A DNA stretch of 64,000 nucleotides from Natronospira proteinivora (lineage in GTDB: Bacteria; Pseudomonadota; Gammaproteobacteria; Natronospirales; Natronospiraceae): the NCBI RefSeq assembly GCF_024170465.1, contig NZ_JALJYF010000001.1, positions 1,302,001 to 1,366,000 of the forward strand, written 5' to 3'. Position 1 is the stretch's first letter. The number at the start of each line of letters is the position of its first letter. This document shows, one piece after another, positions 43,387 to 51,178 of the stretch. The notes below the pieces were generated by a model. That model saw nothing but the letters and a program-made list of their open reading frames with translations, ran no database searches and was not told the DNA's origin. Both the position numbers and the translations under genes were made by a program.

Positions 43387-43890
43387 ATGAACGAATCGAA
43401 TTACCGGATGGTGGATGTAGGCGGAAAACAGGTCACCCGTCGGCGGGCAATTGCCACCGGGCGGATTGTGGTGGGCCCGGAAGTGATGGCCTATCTCAAG
43501 CAGGGAGAACTGCCCAAGGGCGATCCTCTGCGTCTGGCCGAAGTGGCCGCCATTCTGGCCGCCAAGAAAACCCCCGACCTGCTTCCTCTCTGCCATCCCC
43601 TGATGCTGGATCACGTGGGTCTGTTGTGTCAGTTGAATGAATCGGTTGAGGCCGTGGATGTCTATGCCACGGTGGTCACCAGCGCCCGTACGGGGGTGGA
43701 GATGGAGGCCCTGGCTGCGGTCAATGCCGCCCTGCTGACCATCTGGGACCTTTCCAAGCCCATTGAGGCGGCCTTGACCATCACCAACGTCAAGCTGCTG
43801 CTCAAGGAAGGTGGCAAGTCCGGGCGCTGGGAGCATCCCGAGGGCCTGGACGGACTGCCCGACAGCCTGGCCCGGGAGCTGGCCGCATAA
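43387..43890 (+). CDS. moaC: Cyclic pyranopterin monophosphate synthase MoaC
   Basis: 167 residues from ATG 43387. The MoaC motifs are present: MVDVGGKQVTRRRAIATG, AAKKTPDLLPLCHPLMLDHV with the catalytic Lys and His region, and GVEMEALAAVNAALLTIWD. It completes cPMP formation from the MoaA product. The next gene starts within its stop codon (one shared base at 43890), so the moa genes are tightly coupled from here on. Confidence 0.97.
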   Translation: MNESNYRMVDVGGKQVTRRRAIATGRIVVGPEVMAYLKQGELPKGDPLRLAEVAAILAAKKTPDLLPLCHPLMLDHVGLLCQLNESVEAVDVYATVVTSARTGVEMEALAAVNAALLTIWDLSKPIEAALTITNVKLLLKEGGKSGRWEHPEGLDGLPDSLARELAA

Positions 43891-45053
43891 TGTCTGTGCT
43901 TGATCGCATAAGCCCCGACTGGCCCCCCCGTTTCCGCCGCAGGCTCGGGGACGTGGGCGGCGCCTTTGCGGATGGCGCGATGCTCTTTCCCCTGCTGTTG
44001 GCCCTGGCCTGGCAGACCGGGGGCTCGGTGGTGGTCATGCTGGCCACCACGGGGGTGGCCTATATTGTCACCGGCTGGCTGTTTCGCCTACCCATTCCCG
44101 TCCAGCCGTTGAAGTCCCTGTCCATCATGGCCATTGCCGCCGGGGCCAGCGCCCAGGAATTACAGGCGGCGGGACTGCTGCTGGGGGCGATTTATTTCAC
44201 CATCAGTTTCATGAATGTGAATCGCCTGGCCGGCCGCATCCCGGATGTACTGGTGCACGGTTTTCAGCTGGGGCTGGGCATCATGCTGTTGCTCACCGCC
44301 GTCAAGCTCATGGGCGGCAACTGGCATGAAATGGCCCTGGTGGCGTTCGCGGGGGCGCTGGTGATTGGCTTGAGCCGCCTCAGCGGCCTGCCCTTTCTGG
44401 GTGTGATCGCCATCTGCGGTCTGCTGTGGGGCATCTGGCATGCCGATGTACCCATCGTCGGGGATCACGCCAGTACCCTGCGACCCAGTGTGGTGGCCTT
44501 GATGGTGTTGCCACAGATTGCCTTGACGCTGACCAACTCGGTGCTGGGCACCCAGCGGGCCGCCAACAGCTACTACGGCGAGGCGGCCTGGCGGGTGACC
44601 CCCCGCCGCCTGCTGACTTCCCTGGGGCTGGGCAATCTGGTGGTGGGGGCCCTGGGAGGCATGCCCTACTGCCACGGCTCCGGGGGGGTTACCGCCCATT
44701 ACCGGGGCGGAGCCCGTAGCTGGCTGTCCAATGTGGTCATCGGCAATGCCCTGCTGTTACTGGCCGCCGCCCTGCTGATTGGCGGCGGGGGCCTGCCGGA
44801 GTATCCACCGGCACTCCAGGCCCTGCTGTTGGGGGTGATCGGTGTCTTTCATATTCAGCTGACCTACGCCAGCTGGCGCCGTTGGGATACGGCATTGATT
44901 CTGGTGGTTATGGGTAGCACCGCCCTGTTGGCCCAGAGCATGCTCTGGGTGCTGGTGGCGGGCGTGGCCGCACTGACCGCCCGCTGGATTGTTCAAACCC
45001 TGGCCGGTCGACACTCTATCGAGGGTCCATCGGTGGGCAAACCATCAAGTTGA
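43890..45053 (+). CDS. MOT1-like putative molybdate/sulfate transporter
   Basis: 387 residues with about ten membrane segments. The MOT1 motifs are present: the early PIPVQPLKSLSIMAIAAG (MOT1: PMPVQPMK) and later GGMPYCHGSGGVTAHYRGGAR (MOT1: GxMPxCHGAGG). Family members in plants and some bacteria import molybdate with high affinity. The position inside a molybdopterin operon supports molybdate over sulfate. It begins at the moaC stop and ends nine bases before moaD. Confidence 0.9.
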   Translation: MSVLDRISPDWPPRFRRRLGDVGGAFADGAMLFPLLLALAWQTGGSVVVMLATTGVAYIVTGWLFRLPIPVQPLKSLSIMAIAAGASAQELQAAGLLLGAIYFTISFMNVNRLAGRIPDVLVHGFQLGLGIMLLLTAVKLMGGNWHEMALVAFAGALVIGLSRLSGLPFLGVIAICGLLWGIWHADVPIVGDHASTLRPSVVALMVLPQIALTLTNSVLGTQRAANSYYGEAAWRVTPRRLLTSLGLGNLVVGALGGMPYCHGSGGVTAHYRGGARSWLSNVVIGNALLLLAAALLIGGGGLPEYPPALQALLLGVIGVFHIQLTYASWRRWDTALILVVMGSTALLAQSMLWVLVAGVAALTARWIVQTLAGRHSIEGPSVGKPSS

Positions 45054-45062
45054 GGTAAGACC

Positions 45063-45320
45063 ATGACTCGCAAGATCGACGTCAAACTCTATGGCGCCTT
45101 TCGCCAGTACAGCCCGAACAAATCGGTGACCGTAAGTCTGCCGGCAGAGGCCACGGTATCGTCCCTGCGCCAGGCATTCGCTGAACAATTCGATGACGAC
45201 AATGCCCGGGCCCTGCTCAAGGCCTCGGCCTTTGCCACGGATGAGGCGGTGCTCGACGAACAGGAACCGGTGCCGAGTGACAAGCCGCTGTCTATCCTGC
45301 CTCCTGTATGTGGGGGGTAG
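45063..45320 (+). CDS. moaD: Molybdopterin synthase small subunit MoaD
   Basis: 85 residues of ubiquitin-like fold (IDVKLYGAFRQYSPNKSVTV), ending in ILPPVCGG. The C-terminal Gly-Gly is adenylated by MoeB and carries the thiocarboxylate sulfur for molybdopterin. ATG 45063 follows GAGG. Confidence 0.93.
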   Translation: MTRKIDVKLYGAFRQYSPNKSVTVSLPAEATVSSLRQAFAEQFDDDNARALLKASAFATDEAVLDEQEPVPSDKPLSILPPVCGG

Positions 45321-45350
45321 CGGCGAGCGAAGCAAGGCTGAATCATTGGG

Positions 45351-45366
45351 TGCACTAAATAGTGCA
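45351..45366. other. Palindrome between moaD and moaE
   Basis: TGCACTA-AA-TAGTGCA, followed by TTTT. It could be an attenuator hairpin, RNA-stability element or protein site; none can be decided. Confidence 0.5.
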
Positions 45367-45386
45367 TTTTGGAATACAGGAACTGA

Positions 45387-45830
45387 ATGATGACAATTCA
45401 TGTAGATACGAAAAACGAAGCGCTGTCCACCGAGGCTGCCCTGGCGCATTGCTCGGCGCCGGGCCACGGCGCGGCGGATCTTTTCATCGGCCGCGTCCGG
45501 GACCTGAACCAGGGACGCGCGGTGAATGCGGTGAGCTATGACCTGCACCCCCTCTTGTGCTGCAATGTCTTTCGCGAAATCTGCGAGGAAGCCCGGGCCG
45601 AGTGGGGCGAGGCCCTGCATTTCTGGCTGGAACACCGCCAGGGCCGCCTGGCCGTGGGTGACGACAGTGTGGTGGTGGCGGTGAGCTCCCCCCACCGGGA
45701 TGAGTCTTTCAAGGCCTGTCGTTATCTGGTGGAGCAAATGAAGCACCGGGCCCCCATCTGGAAGCAGGAGCATTATGTGGATGGCGACAGTGCATGGGTC
45801 CAGGGCCATGCCCTCTGCAGCCACGGTTAA
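45387..45830 (+). CDS. moaE: Molybdopterin synthase large subunit MoaE
   Basis: 147 residues; ATG 45387 (or 45390) follows AGGAA. MoaE motifs: AADLFIGRVRDLNQG, VSYDLHPLLCCNVF, VVVAVSSPHRDESFKACRYLVEQMKHRAPIWKQEHY with the conserved Lys residues of the active site. It adds two sulfurs to cPMP with MoaD. mobA begins five bases after the stop. Confidence 0.96.
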   Translation: MMTIHVDTKNEALSTEAALAHCSAPGHGAADLFIGRVRDLNQGRAVNAVSYDLHPLLCCNVFREICEEARAEWGEALHFWLEHRQGRLAVGDDSVVVAVSSPHRDESFKACRYLVEQMKHRAPIWKQEHYVDGDSAWVQGHALCSHG

Positions 45831-45834
45831 TCCC

Positions 45835-46392
45835 ATGCCGGACTTTGCCGGACTGGTACTGGCCGGCGGGGCCTCTTCCCGCATGGGCCGGGACAAGGCA
45901 GCGCTGCCCTGGCGAGGCCGCACCCTGCTGGACCATGCGGTGCAAACCCTGGATGCCGCCGGGGCCGCCCCGGTGCTCGTCTCCGGTGAGCGGCCGGCTT
46001 ATGACTACGTGCCGGATCAGTATCCCGCCTGCGGCCCCCTGGGGGGGCTGGCCTCGGTTCTATCTCAGCGACCCGGACTTCAGGGCCGGATACTGGTGGT
46101 GATTCCGGTGGACACCCCGGGGCTGGACCGGGATGCCATCCATGCCTTGGTCGAGACCATCCACGGGGGCGCAGCCGCCGCCTGCTTCACCCATCATCCC
46201 CTGCCCCTGGCCGTTCGGGTCGATGACACCCTCCAGCATCATCTGGAGACCATTCTGAACGGCGAAGGAAAAAAGGCAGTCCACGGGCTCCAGGATATGA
46301 TCCGTTTCCGGGTGCTGCCGGACGGCGGCTGGGACCTGAGCAATGTGAATACCCCGGAAGAATGGCAACGCTTTACCGAGGTGGCCGGTTGA
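45835..46392 (+). CDS. mobA: Molybdenum cofactor guanylyltransferase MobA
   Basis: 185 residues from ATG 45835. The GTP-binding start is FAGLVLAGGASSRMGRDKAALPW, the MobA signature, and VVIPVDTPGL matches the later nucleotide/metal motif. It attaches GMP to molybdopterin, making the bis-MGD form used by nitrate reductases and other DMSO-reductase-family enzymes. It ends within the start of the next gene (TTGA overlap at 46389-46392). Confidence 0.95.
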   Translation: MPDFAGLVLAGGASSRMGRDKAALPWRGRTLLDHAVQTLDAAGAAPVLVSGERPAYDYVPDQYPACGPLGGLASVLSQRPGLQGRILVVIPVDTPGLDRDAIHALVETIHGGAAAACFTHHPLPLAVRVDDTLQHHLETILNGEGKKAVHGLQDMIRFRVLPDGGWDLSNVNTPEEWQRFTEVAG

Positions 46393-47597
46393 GTGGCAAA
46401 GGTCTATGGCCCATTGGACTGGCCATCTATCTCTTGATGCTGCCGGTCACCGGCGTGGTCCCGGTGCTGGAGGAATTGACCGGCGGGCGGCATCCACAGC
46501 TGTCGGATTTCGACAAGCATCTGTTCATGGTGGCCAATATGGCTGCCGCCGTGGTTCTGGCCCCCCTGGCGGGCCGCCTGTCCGACCACCTGGGCCGCCG
46601 CCAGCCGATTATCGTCGGCGTGATGCTGGCCAATGCCCTGGTGCTGGTATTGCTGGCCAATGACGCCTCCTATTGGACCCATCTCCTGCTGCGTTTTTTT
46701 GATGGCGCCCTGCATATCACGGCCCTGACCCTGCTCATGACCATGGCCATGGACCGGGCCCGGCTGGCCAGTACGGGTCGAGCCATGGGTGTTGCCGGTG
46801 CCAGTTTGACCCTGGGAGTGGCCACCGGGGCCCCACTGGGCGGTTTGATCGGCCAGGGCGAGGCCATCCATGTCCTTTACGCCGGTGCGGGGCTGTCCCT
46901 GGTGCTGGCCCTGTGGGTGTCCGGTCTTGAAGAGGCCCCCCACCGGCCGCTGCGGAGTAATGATGAGCGCGCCCCGGTCAGAAAACTGCCCTGGCGGGCG
47001 CTGCTGCTGCCCTATGTCTTCACCTTCGCCGACCGGCTGTCGGTGGGCTTCATCATCTCCACCATGGTGCTGTACATGCGCACGGTTTTGGCGGCCGAAC
47101 CCAACCAGATCGGAGCCCTGATGGGCAGCTTCATGCTGCCCTTCGCCCTGCTGACCTATGTCTTCGGGCGCCTGGCCAAACGCTTTCGACCCCTGCCCAT
47201 GATGATGAGCGGCAGCGCTTTGTATGGCCTGGCATTGCTGGCCCTGGCTCTGGCACCCCTGCCCCTGTGGTGGCTGCTCATGCCCCTGGGCGGTGTGGCG
47301 GCAGCGCTGATGTTCGCCCCTTCCCTGGTGCTGACCGCCCAGGCCGCGGGCGAAGACAACCGGGCCATGGCCATGGGCGGCTTTCATGCCGCCGGCTCAC
47401 TGGGCTTTCTGCTGGGGCCCCTGGTGGGTGGCGGCACCCTGGCGCTGGCCGGCTGGCTGGGCTACTCGGGCTGGCTGGCTGCCTTTCTGCTGATGAGTGC
47501 CCTGCAATGGCTGTGCGTCTTGCTCTTCCTGCCCCGGCTCCTGAGGGAGCGGGGAATTGACCCACATCAACCGTCATCCGCCTCGCCAATGCCATGA
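46389..47597 (+). CDS. MFS transporter in the moa operon
   Basis: About 402 residues from TTG 46389, which has GAGGTGG six bases upstream and overlaps the mobA stop; an ATG at 46362 is possible. Twelve predicted membrane segments and the MFS motif GRLSDHLGRRQPIIVG between helices 2 and 3 show a major facilitator. A substrate is not recognisable; nitrate, nitrite or a cofactor-related compound would suit the context, but this is inference. It overlaps moeB by four bases (ATGA). Confidence 0.88.
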   Translation: MSGKGLWPIGLAIYLLMLPVTGVVPVLEELTGGRHPQLSDFDKHLFMVANMAAAVVLAPLAGRLSDHLGRRQPIIVGVMLANALVLVLLANDASYWTHLLLRFFDGALHITALTLLMTMAMDRARLASTGRAMGVAGASLTLGVATGAPLGGLIGQGEAIHVLYAGAGLSLVLALWVSGLEEAPHRPLRSNDERAPVRKLPWRALLLPYVFTFADRLSVGFIISTMVLYMRTVLAAEPNQIGALMGSFMLPFALLTYVFGRLAKRFRPLPMMMSGSALYGLALLALALAPLPLWWLLMPLGGVAAALMFAPSLVLTAQAAGEDNRAMAMGGFHAAGSLGFLLGPLVGGGTLALAGWLGYSGWLAAFLLMSALQWLCVLLFLPRLLRERGIDPHQPSSASPMP

Positions 47598-48694
47598 TGG
47601 ATCCCATGAAACATTCTCTGGAACGCTACGCTCGCCAAAGCCGCCTGCCGGAAGTGGGCGATGCCGGCCAACGCCGACTGGCCGCCAGCCGAGTGCTGTG
47701 TATCGGGGCCGGCGGCCTGGGCTGCGGGGCCTTGCCCTATCTGGCCGGTGCCGGGATTGGGCGCATCACCATCATTGACGATGACCAGGTGGAAATCAGC
47801 AATCTCCAGCGCCAGGTATTGTTCAGCGAGGCCGATGAAGGCCGCCCCAAGGCCGAGGCGGCAGCAGAGCGGCTCCGCGCCCTCAATGGGGATATCGAGA
47901 TAGAGGCCGTGACCCAACGCCTGGACAGCGGCAATATCCAGGCCCTGTTCGAGGGTCACGATGTGGTCATCGATGGCAGCGATAATTTTGATACCAAGTT
48001 CCTGGCCGGTGATGCGGCGGTGAAATTCGGCGTGCCCCTGGTCTATGGCTCGGTGGTTGGATTCGAGGCCCAGGTCACCGTGTTCGACCCGGATCAGGGC
48101 CCTTGCCTGCGCTGCCTTTTCCCCTCGCCACCCGACACCTGGGTGCCCAATTGCGCGGAGAACGGAGTCCTCGGCCCTTTGGTGGGGATGGCCGCCTCGC
48201 TTCAGGCCACCCAGGCCATCGAAATACTGCTGGGTGAAACCGGCAATCAGGCTTTGTCACCGCTCATTGGTCGGCTCTGGATGCTGGACGCCCGGGACAT
48301 GGACAGTCGGACCCTGGCCATCCACAAGCAACCAGCCTGCCCCTGTTGCAGTCGTCCACCGGAATCCATTGCATTACCCAGGGCGGAAAGCTCAGCCGGG
48401 CTCAATATCCCGGCCACCGAAGCGGCCCAGCTGGAAACCGTCCAGTTTATTGATATTCGCGAACCGGATGAGTGGGCTCGGGAACATATTCCCGGCGCCC
48501 GTAACCTGCCGCTGTCGCAGCTGCTGGCCGGGGAAACCCCAACCATCAAGAAGGATGAGGTTTGCGTGGTTTACTGCGCCCAGGGTGTGCGGGGTGAGAC
48601 CGCCGCCCGCCTGCTGGCCGAACAGGGCCTGGACTCGGTGAAAAACCTCAGTGGCGGCCTAGCCGCCTGGCCCGGGCCCCGCGAACAGGCTTAG
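47594..48694 (+). CDS. moeB: MoeB-type adenylyltransferase with rhodanese domain
   Basis: 366 residues. Residues 1-260 are a MoeB/ThiF/HesA adenylating domain: ATP site VLCIGAGGLGCGALPYLAGAG, DDDQVEISNLQRQVLF, and zinc cysteines in CLRCLFP and CPCC. The C-terminal 100 residues are a rhodanese domain with active Cys in VVYCAQGVRGETAA. The fused form can activate MoaD and supply sulfur to make its thiocarboxylate. It closes the moa operon. Confidence 0.93.
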   Translation: MMDPMKHSLERYARQSRLPEVGDAGQRRLAASRVLCIGAGGLGCGALPYLAGAGIGRITIIDDDQVEISNLQRQVLFSEADEGRPKAEAAAERLRALNGDIEIEAVTQRLDSGNIQALFEGHDVVIDGSDNFDTKFLAGDAAVKFGVPLVYGSVVGFEAQVTVFDPDQGPCLRCLFPSPPDTWVPNCAENGVLGPLVGMAASLQATQAIEILLGETGNQALSPLIGRLWMLDARDMDSRTLAIHKQPACPCCSRPPESIALPRAESSAGLNIPATEAAQLETVQFIDIREPDEWAREHIPGARNLPLSQLLAGETPTIKKDEVCVVYCAQGVRGETAARLLAEQGLDSVKNLSGGLAAWPGPREQA

Positions 48695-48788
48695 GCGAAA
48701 TCGGCCTGCCATAAGGCGAAGGGATCTGTGATCTGCTAGGCTTCGGGGTTAGTCAGGGAAAGCCCAGCAAGTTCATGAGGAGCAAGCC

Positions 48789-49010
48789 ATGAGTGACATT
48801 GGCGGCATTGTTTCAACCAGTTCGGCCATGAGCCAAGCCCAGTTGCGGGCGGAAGTGGATGTGTCCGTTCTGCGCAAGGCCATGGACATTCAATCTTCCA
48901 CCGCCGCCCAGCTGCTGGATGCCCTGCCGGAGGTAGAGGCTTCCGCCGCCAGCACCCACCGGAGCGACGCCACGTCCAACCTTGGCAGCCTGCTGAACGT
49001 ACGCGCCTGA
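48789..49010 (+). CDS. YjfB-like putative motility protein
   Basis: 73 residues after GAGGAG. It matches the small YjfB family (SDIGGIVSTSSAMSQAQL, then VLRKAMDIQSSTAAQLLDAL). The role is unknown; the motility label comes from family context only. Its own leader suggests separate expression. Confidence 0.75.
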   Translation: MSDIGGIVSTSSAMSQAQLRAEVDVSVLRKAMDIQSSTAAQLLDALPEVEASAASTHRSDATSNLGSLLNVRA

Positions 49011-49022
49011 TCACCCAGGCCG

Positions 49023-50201
49023 CTACCAGCCGGCGGCCATCGTCCACCACAGCTTGCGGCTATCCACCGGTCCTTGCTCGCCGTCGAACCAGGCCAGTTT
49101 CACCTCCGTGGACCAGGGCCCGCGGACATCACGACCCAGGGAGAGATTCAGCTCCTGGCCCAGGTCCCGTCCGCCGCTATCGGCCCTGAAATCATGCAGC
49201 TTGCCCACAAGGCGCCACGGTCCTAACGAGGTGGCGGCCCCCAGCCAGGTATCCCGCAGGCCGTCCGGCGGCGTGGTCAGGAACTGGTCGGCCCAGCCAT
49301 TGTGGGCATGCAGGGTTGCCAGGGGCGTCTGAAAACTGGCGTCACCATCGCCACCCAGGCGTTCATGGCCTACAAACCAACGCCAGCTGCCCCGCTGCTG
49401 CTGCAGCTCAGCCCGCCAGTAGTTCTGACTCTGCTCCAACGGCCCGTCCTCAATGCCGGATTGGCGGGCGAATTCCAGGCGATAGCTCAGGTCCGCGGCC
49501 AATGGCCCACGGAGACGAAAGCCCCGATTTTCATGGGAGGCGGGCCGATCGTCGAATTTAAAGCGGTGGACATAGAACTCGATTCGGGTCTCACCAAAGT
49601 GACGCCCGGCCAGCACCACCCAGCTGTCCAGGTCCGCCTCGGCCTGCAGGGGATCGGGGTGGTTTGGCCCGAAGACCCGGTGGGCCCGGTCCAGGTACTG
49701 CACATCCAACTGCCAATCCGGATTGGGTATCAGGCTCAGGCTCGCGGCATCAAAGGTCTGCTCCAGCTGACGAAAGCCCACGTTGCCGATGAAACGGGCA
49801 TTGTCATCCACCAGGCGCTGCCGGCCGACCCGGGCTTGCAGTTGATCGCCTTGCTGATAGCGCAGCCAGGCCTGGGAGATACCGGTATCCGCTGGGTCCG
49901 CCACCACCGGCCGCGCTTGTGGCGTGACCGTGTCATGGTAACGGCGCTCGCCAATGACCCGGTTGCCATGGAACATGAGCCCGGCATCAAAGCCTTGGTA
50001 CTCAGCCGTGTTCAGGCCTACTCGAAGGCGAGCCGTGGACGCCAGAGCATCATCCTCGATGCCATCCTGATCCACCCACTCCATGCGGTAACGAAGATCC
50101 ACCTCACCGAGACTGACCGCCGCCTGCACAGGTGCCGTGACCAGGGCGAGTACCAGGCCGGCCAGTCCAGCCCTCATGAGTAGCCCTTGCTGACTTTGCA
50201 T
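49023..50201 (-). CDS. Alginate-export-type outer membrane porin
   Basis: 392 residues with a signal peptide (LAGLVLALVTAPVQAA) and an outer-membrane beta-barrel pattern: alternating strands with RLRVGLNTAEYQGFDAGLMF, RYQQGDQLQARVGRQRLV and an aromatic C-terminus (TMAAGW). It matches the alginate export/OprD-like porin families. Such porins often sit near denitrification genes, perhaps for nitrite or nitrate entry; the substrate is not defined. It is divergent from dnr, with a weak Fnr-like site between. Confidence 0.85.
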   Translation of the reverse strand: MQSQQGLLMRAGLAGLVLALVTAPVQAAVSLGEVDLRYRMEWVDQDGIEDDALASTARLRVGLNTAEYQGFDAGLMFHGNRVIGERRYHDTVTPQARPVVADPADTGISQAWLRYQQGDQLQARVGRQRLVDDNARFIGNVGFRQLEQTFDAASLSLIPNPDWQLDVQYLDRAHRVFGPNHPDPLQAEADLDSWVVLAGRHFGETRIEFYVHRFKFDDRPASHENRGFRLRGPLAADLSYRLEFARQSGIEDGPLEQSQNYWRAELQQQRGSWRWFVGHERLGGDGDASFQTPLATLHAHNGWADQFLTTPPDGLRDTWLGAATSLGPWRLVGKLHDFRADSGGRDLGQELNLSLGRDVRGPWSTEVKLAWFDGEQGPVDSRKLWWTMAAGW

Positions 50202-50259
50202 GCCGAACGTCCTTCGCGATTATCTGGTCTGATTCTCCTTCCCCAGATTGGCTGTCGCC

Positions 50260-50273
50260 TTGATCTGGGTCAT
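50260..50273. promoter_or_regulatory. Weak Fnr/Dnr-like site between porin and dnr
   Basis: TTGATCTGGGTCAT: the first half fits TTGAT, the second half (GTCAT) differs from ATCAA at two of five positions. It lies 66 bp before dnr and 59 bp before the porin start, so it may serve either gene. Confidence 0.4.
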
Positions 50274-50325
50274 GAATCCGCCCAATGCCCCTGAATTCGG
50301 CATATTGAAAGGATAGAATGGGCCC

Positions 50326-51015
50326 ATGAACAAGAAACCCGACTCCAAGAATGTGGATGAACACCCGGTGTTCTCCGCCCTGCCCCAGGCCCAGCGTGAA
50401 CGCATCCTGTCCCGTTCGGAGGTGATCTCCATTGGCCGGGGCGAAACCCTGTTCCATGAAGGGGATCCGGCGCGGCGCATCTATCGTTGCGAGAGCGGCC
50501 AGCTCAAGCTTTACCGCCTGGCACCCAACGGTAATGAAAAGATCATCGCCCTGATCCAGCCCGGGAGTACTTTCGCGGAAGCCACCATGTTCATGGAGGA
50601 ACGCAACTACCCGGTCAACTGCGAAGCGCTCAAAGCCAGTCGCCTGGTGAGCTACGATGCTGATGACTGTGTGGAAATGCTGCGGCAGGATACCGACAGC
50701 TGCTTTCAGCTGATGGCCATGTTCAGCCGCCGCCTGCGCCAACGGCTGTCCGATATCGAGGCCCTTTCCCTGCAGAATGCCACCCTGCGGGTCGCCAACT
50801 ACCTGCTCCAGCTCCGCCAGCAGCAGGACGGGGCCGACACCCTGGACCTGCCCACCTCCAAGAAACACATAGCCGGGTTGCTGGCCCTGCAGCCGGAAAC
50901 CCTGTCACGGGTATTTGCCCAGCTACAGGAGTCGGGAGTCATTCAAGTGGAGGCCCGGCGGGTCACCATCCTGGACCCCGACCGCTTCCAGAATATCGCC
51001 TACGGCCTGGACTAG
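50326..51015 (+). CDS. dnr: Dnr-type Crp/Fnr regulator (NO-responsive)
   Basis: 229 residues: a cNMP-like sensor domain (LFHEGDPARRIYRCESGQLKLYR) and a Crp-type helix-turn-helix (TSKKHIAGLLALQPETLSRVFAQLQ). It lacks the N-terminal cysteine set of oxygen-sensing Fnr, the pattern of Dnr/NnrR proteins that bind haem and respond to NO. It lies directly upstream of nirK, whose Fnr box it may use. Naming rests on context plus the missing cysteines. Confidence 0.85.
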   Translation: MNKKPDSKNVDEHPVFSALPQAQRERILSRSEVISIGRGETLFHEGDPARRIYRCESGQLKLYRLAPNGNEKIIALIQPGSTFAEATMFMEERNYPVNCEALKASRLVSYDADDCVEMLRQDTDSCFQLMAMFSRRLRQRLSDIEALSLQNATLRVANYLLQLRQQQDGADTLDLPTSKKHIAGLLALQPETLSRVFAQLQESGVIQVEARRVTILDPDRFQNIAYGLD

Positions 51016-51073
51016 CCGCAAGAAACCTCCAAAACACAGGCAATCGAAGAACCATCACCCAATAAGCCTGATA

Positions 51074-51087
51074 TTGACTTAAATCAA
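51074..51087. promoter_or_regulatory. Fnr/Dnr box of nirK
   Basis: TTGACTTAAATCAA fits TTGAY-N4-ATCAA. Its centre is near 51080; a -10-like TAAAAA lies at 51110-51115 and transcription would begin near 51122, the usual distance of 41.5 for class II activation. Confidence 0.85.
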
Positions 51088-51113
51088 TGTTCACTCCTTT
51101 CCATTCGCGTAAA

Positions 51114-51136
51114 AAGATGCATGTGGATTGCACATT
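51114..51136. promoter_or_regulatory. NsrR operator of nirK
   Basis: The left half AAGATGCATGT matches the NsrR half-site (AAGATGCATTT) at ten of eleven bases; the right half GATTGCACATT is weaker. The site covers the -10 region and predicted transcription start, suited to repression lifted by NO. nsrR itself lies at 56348-56782. Confidence 0.7.
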
Positions 51137-51178
51137 AATCCACCTCTGACATCAGCGCTCAAGAGAGGAGCCGATACC

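Noticed and set aside
46404-47387. A Gln/Gly/His-rich 327-codon frame antisense to the MFS gene
   Set aside because: Its composition is the mirror of membrane-helix codons; no plausible protein.
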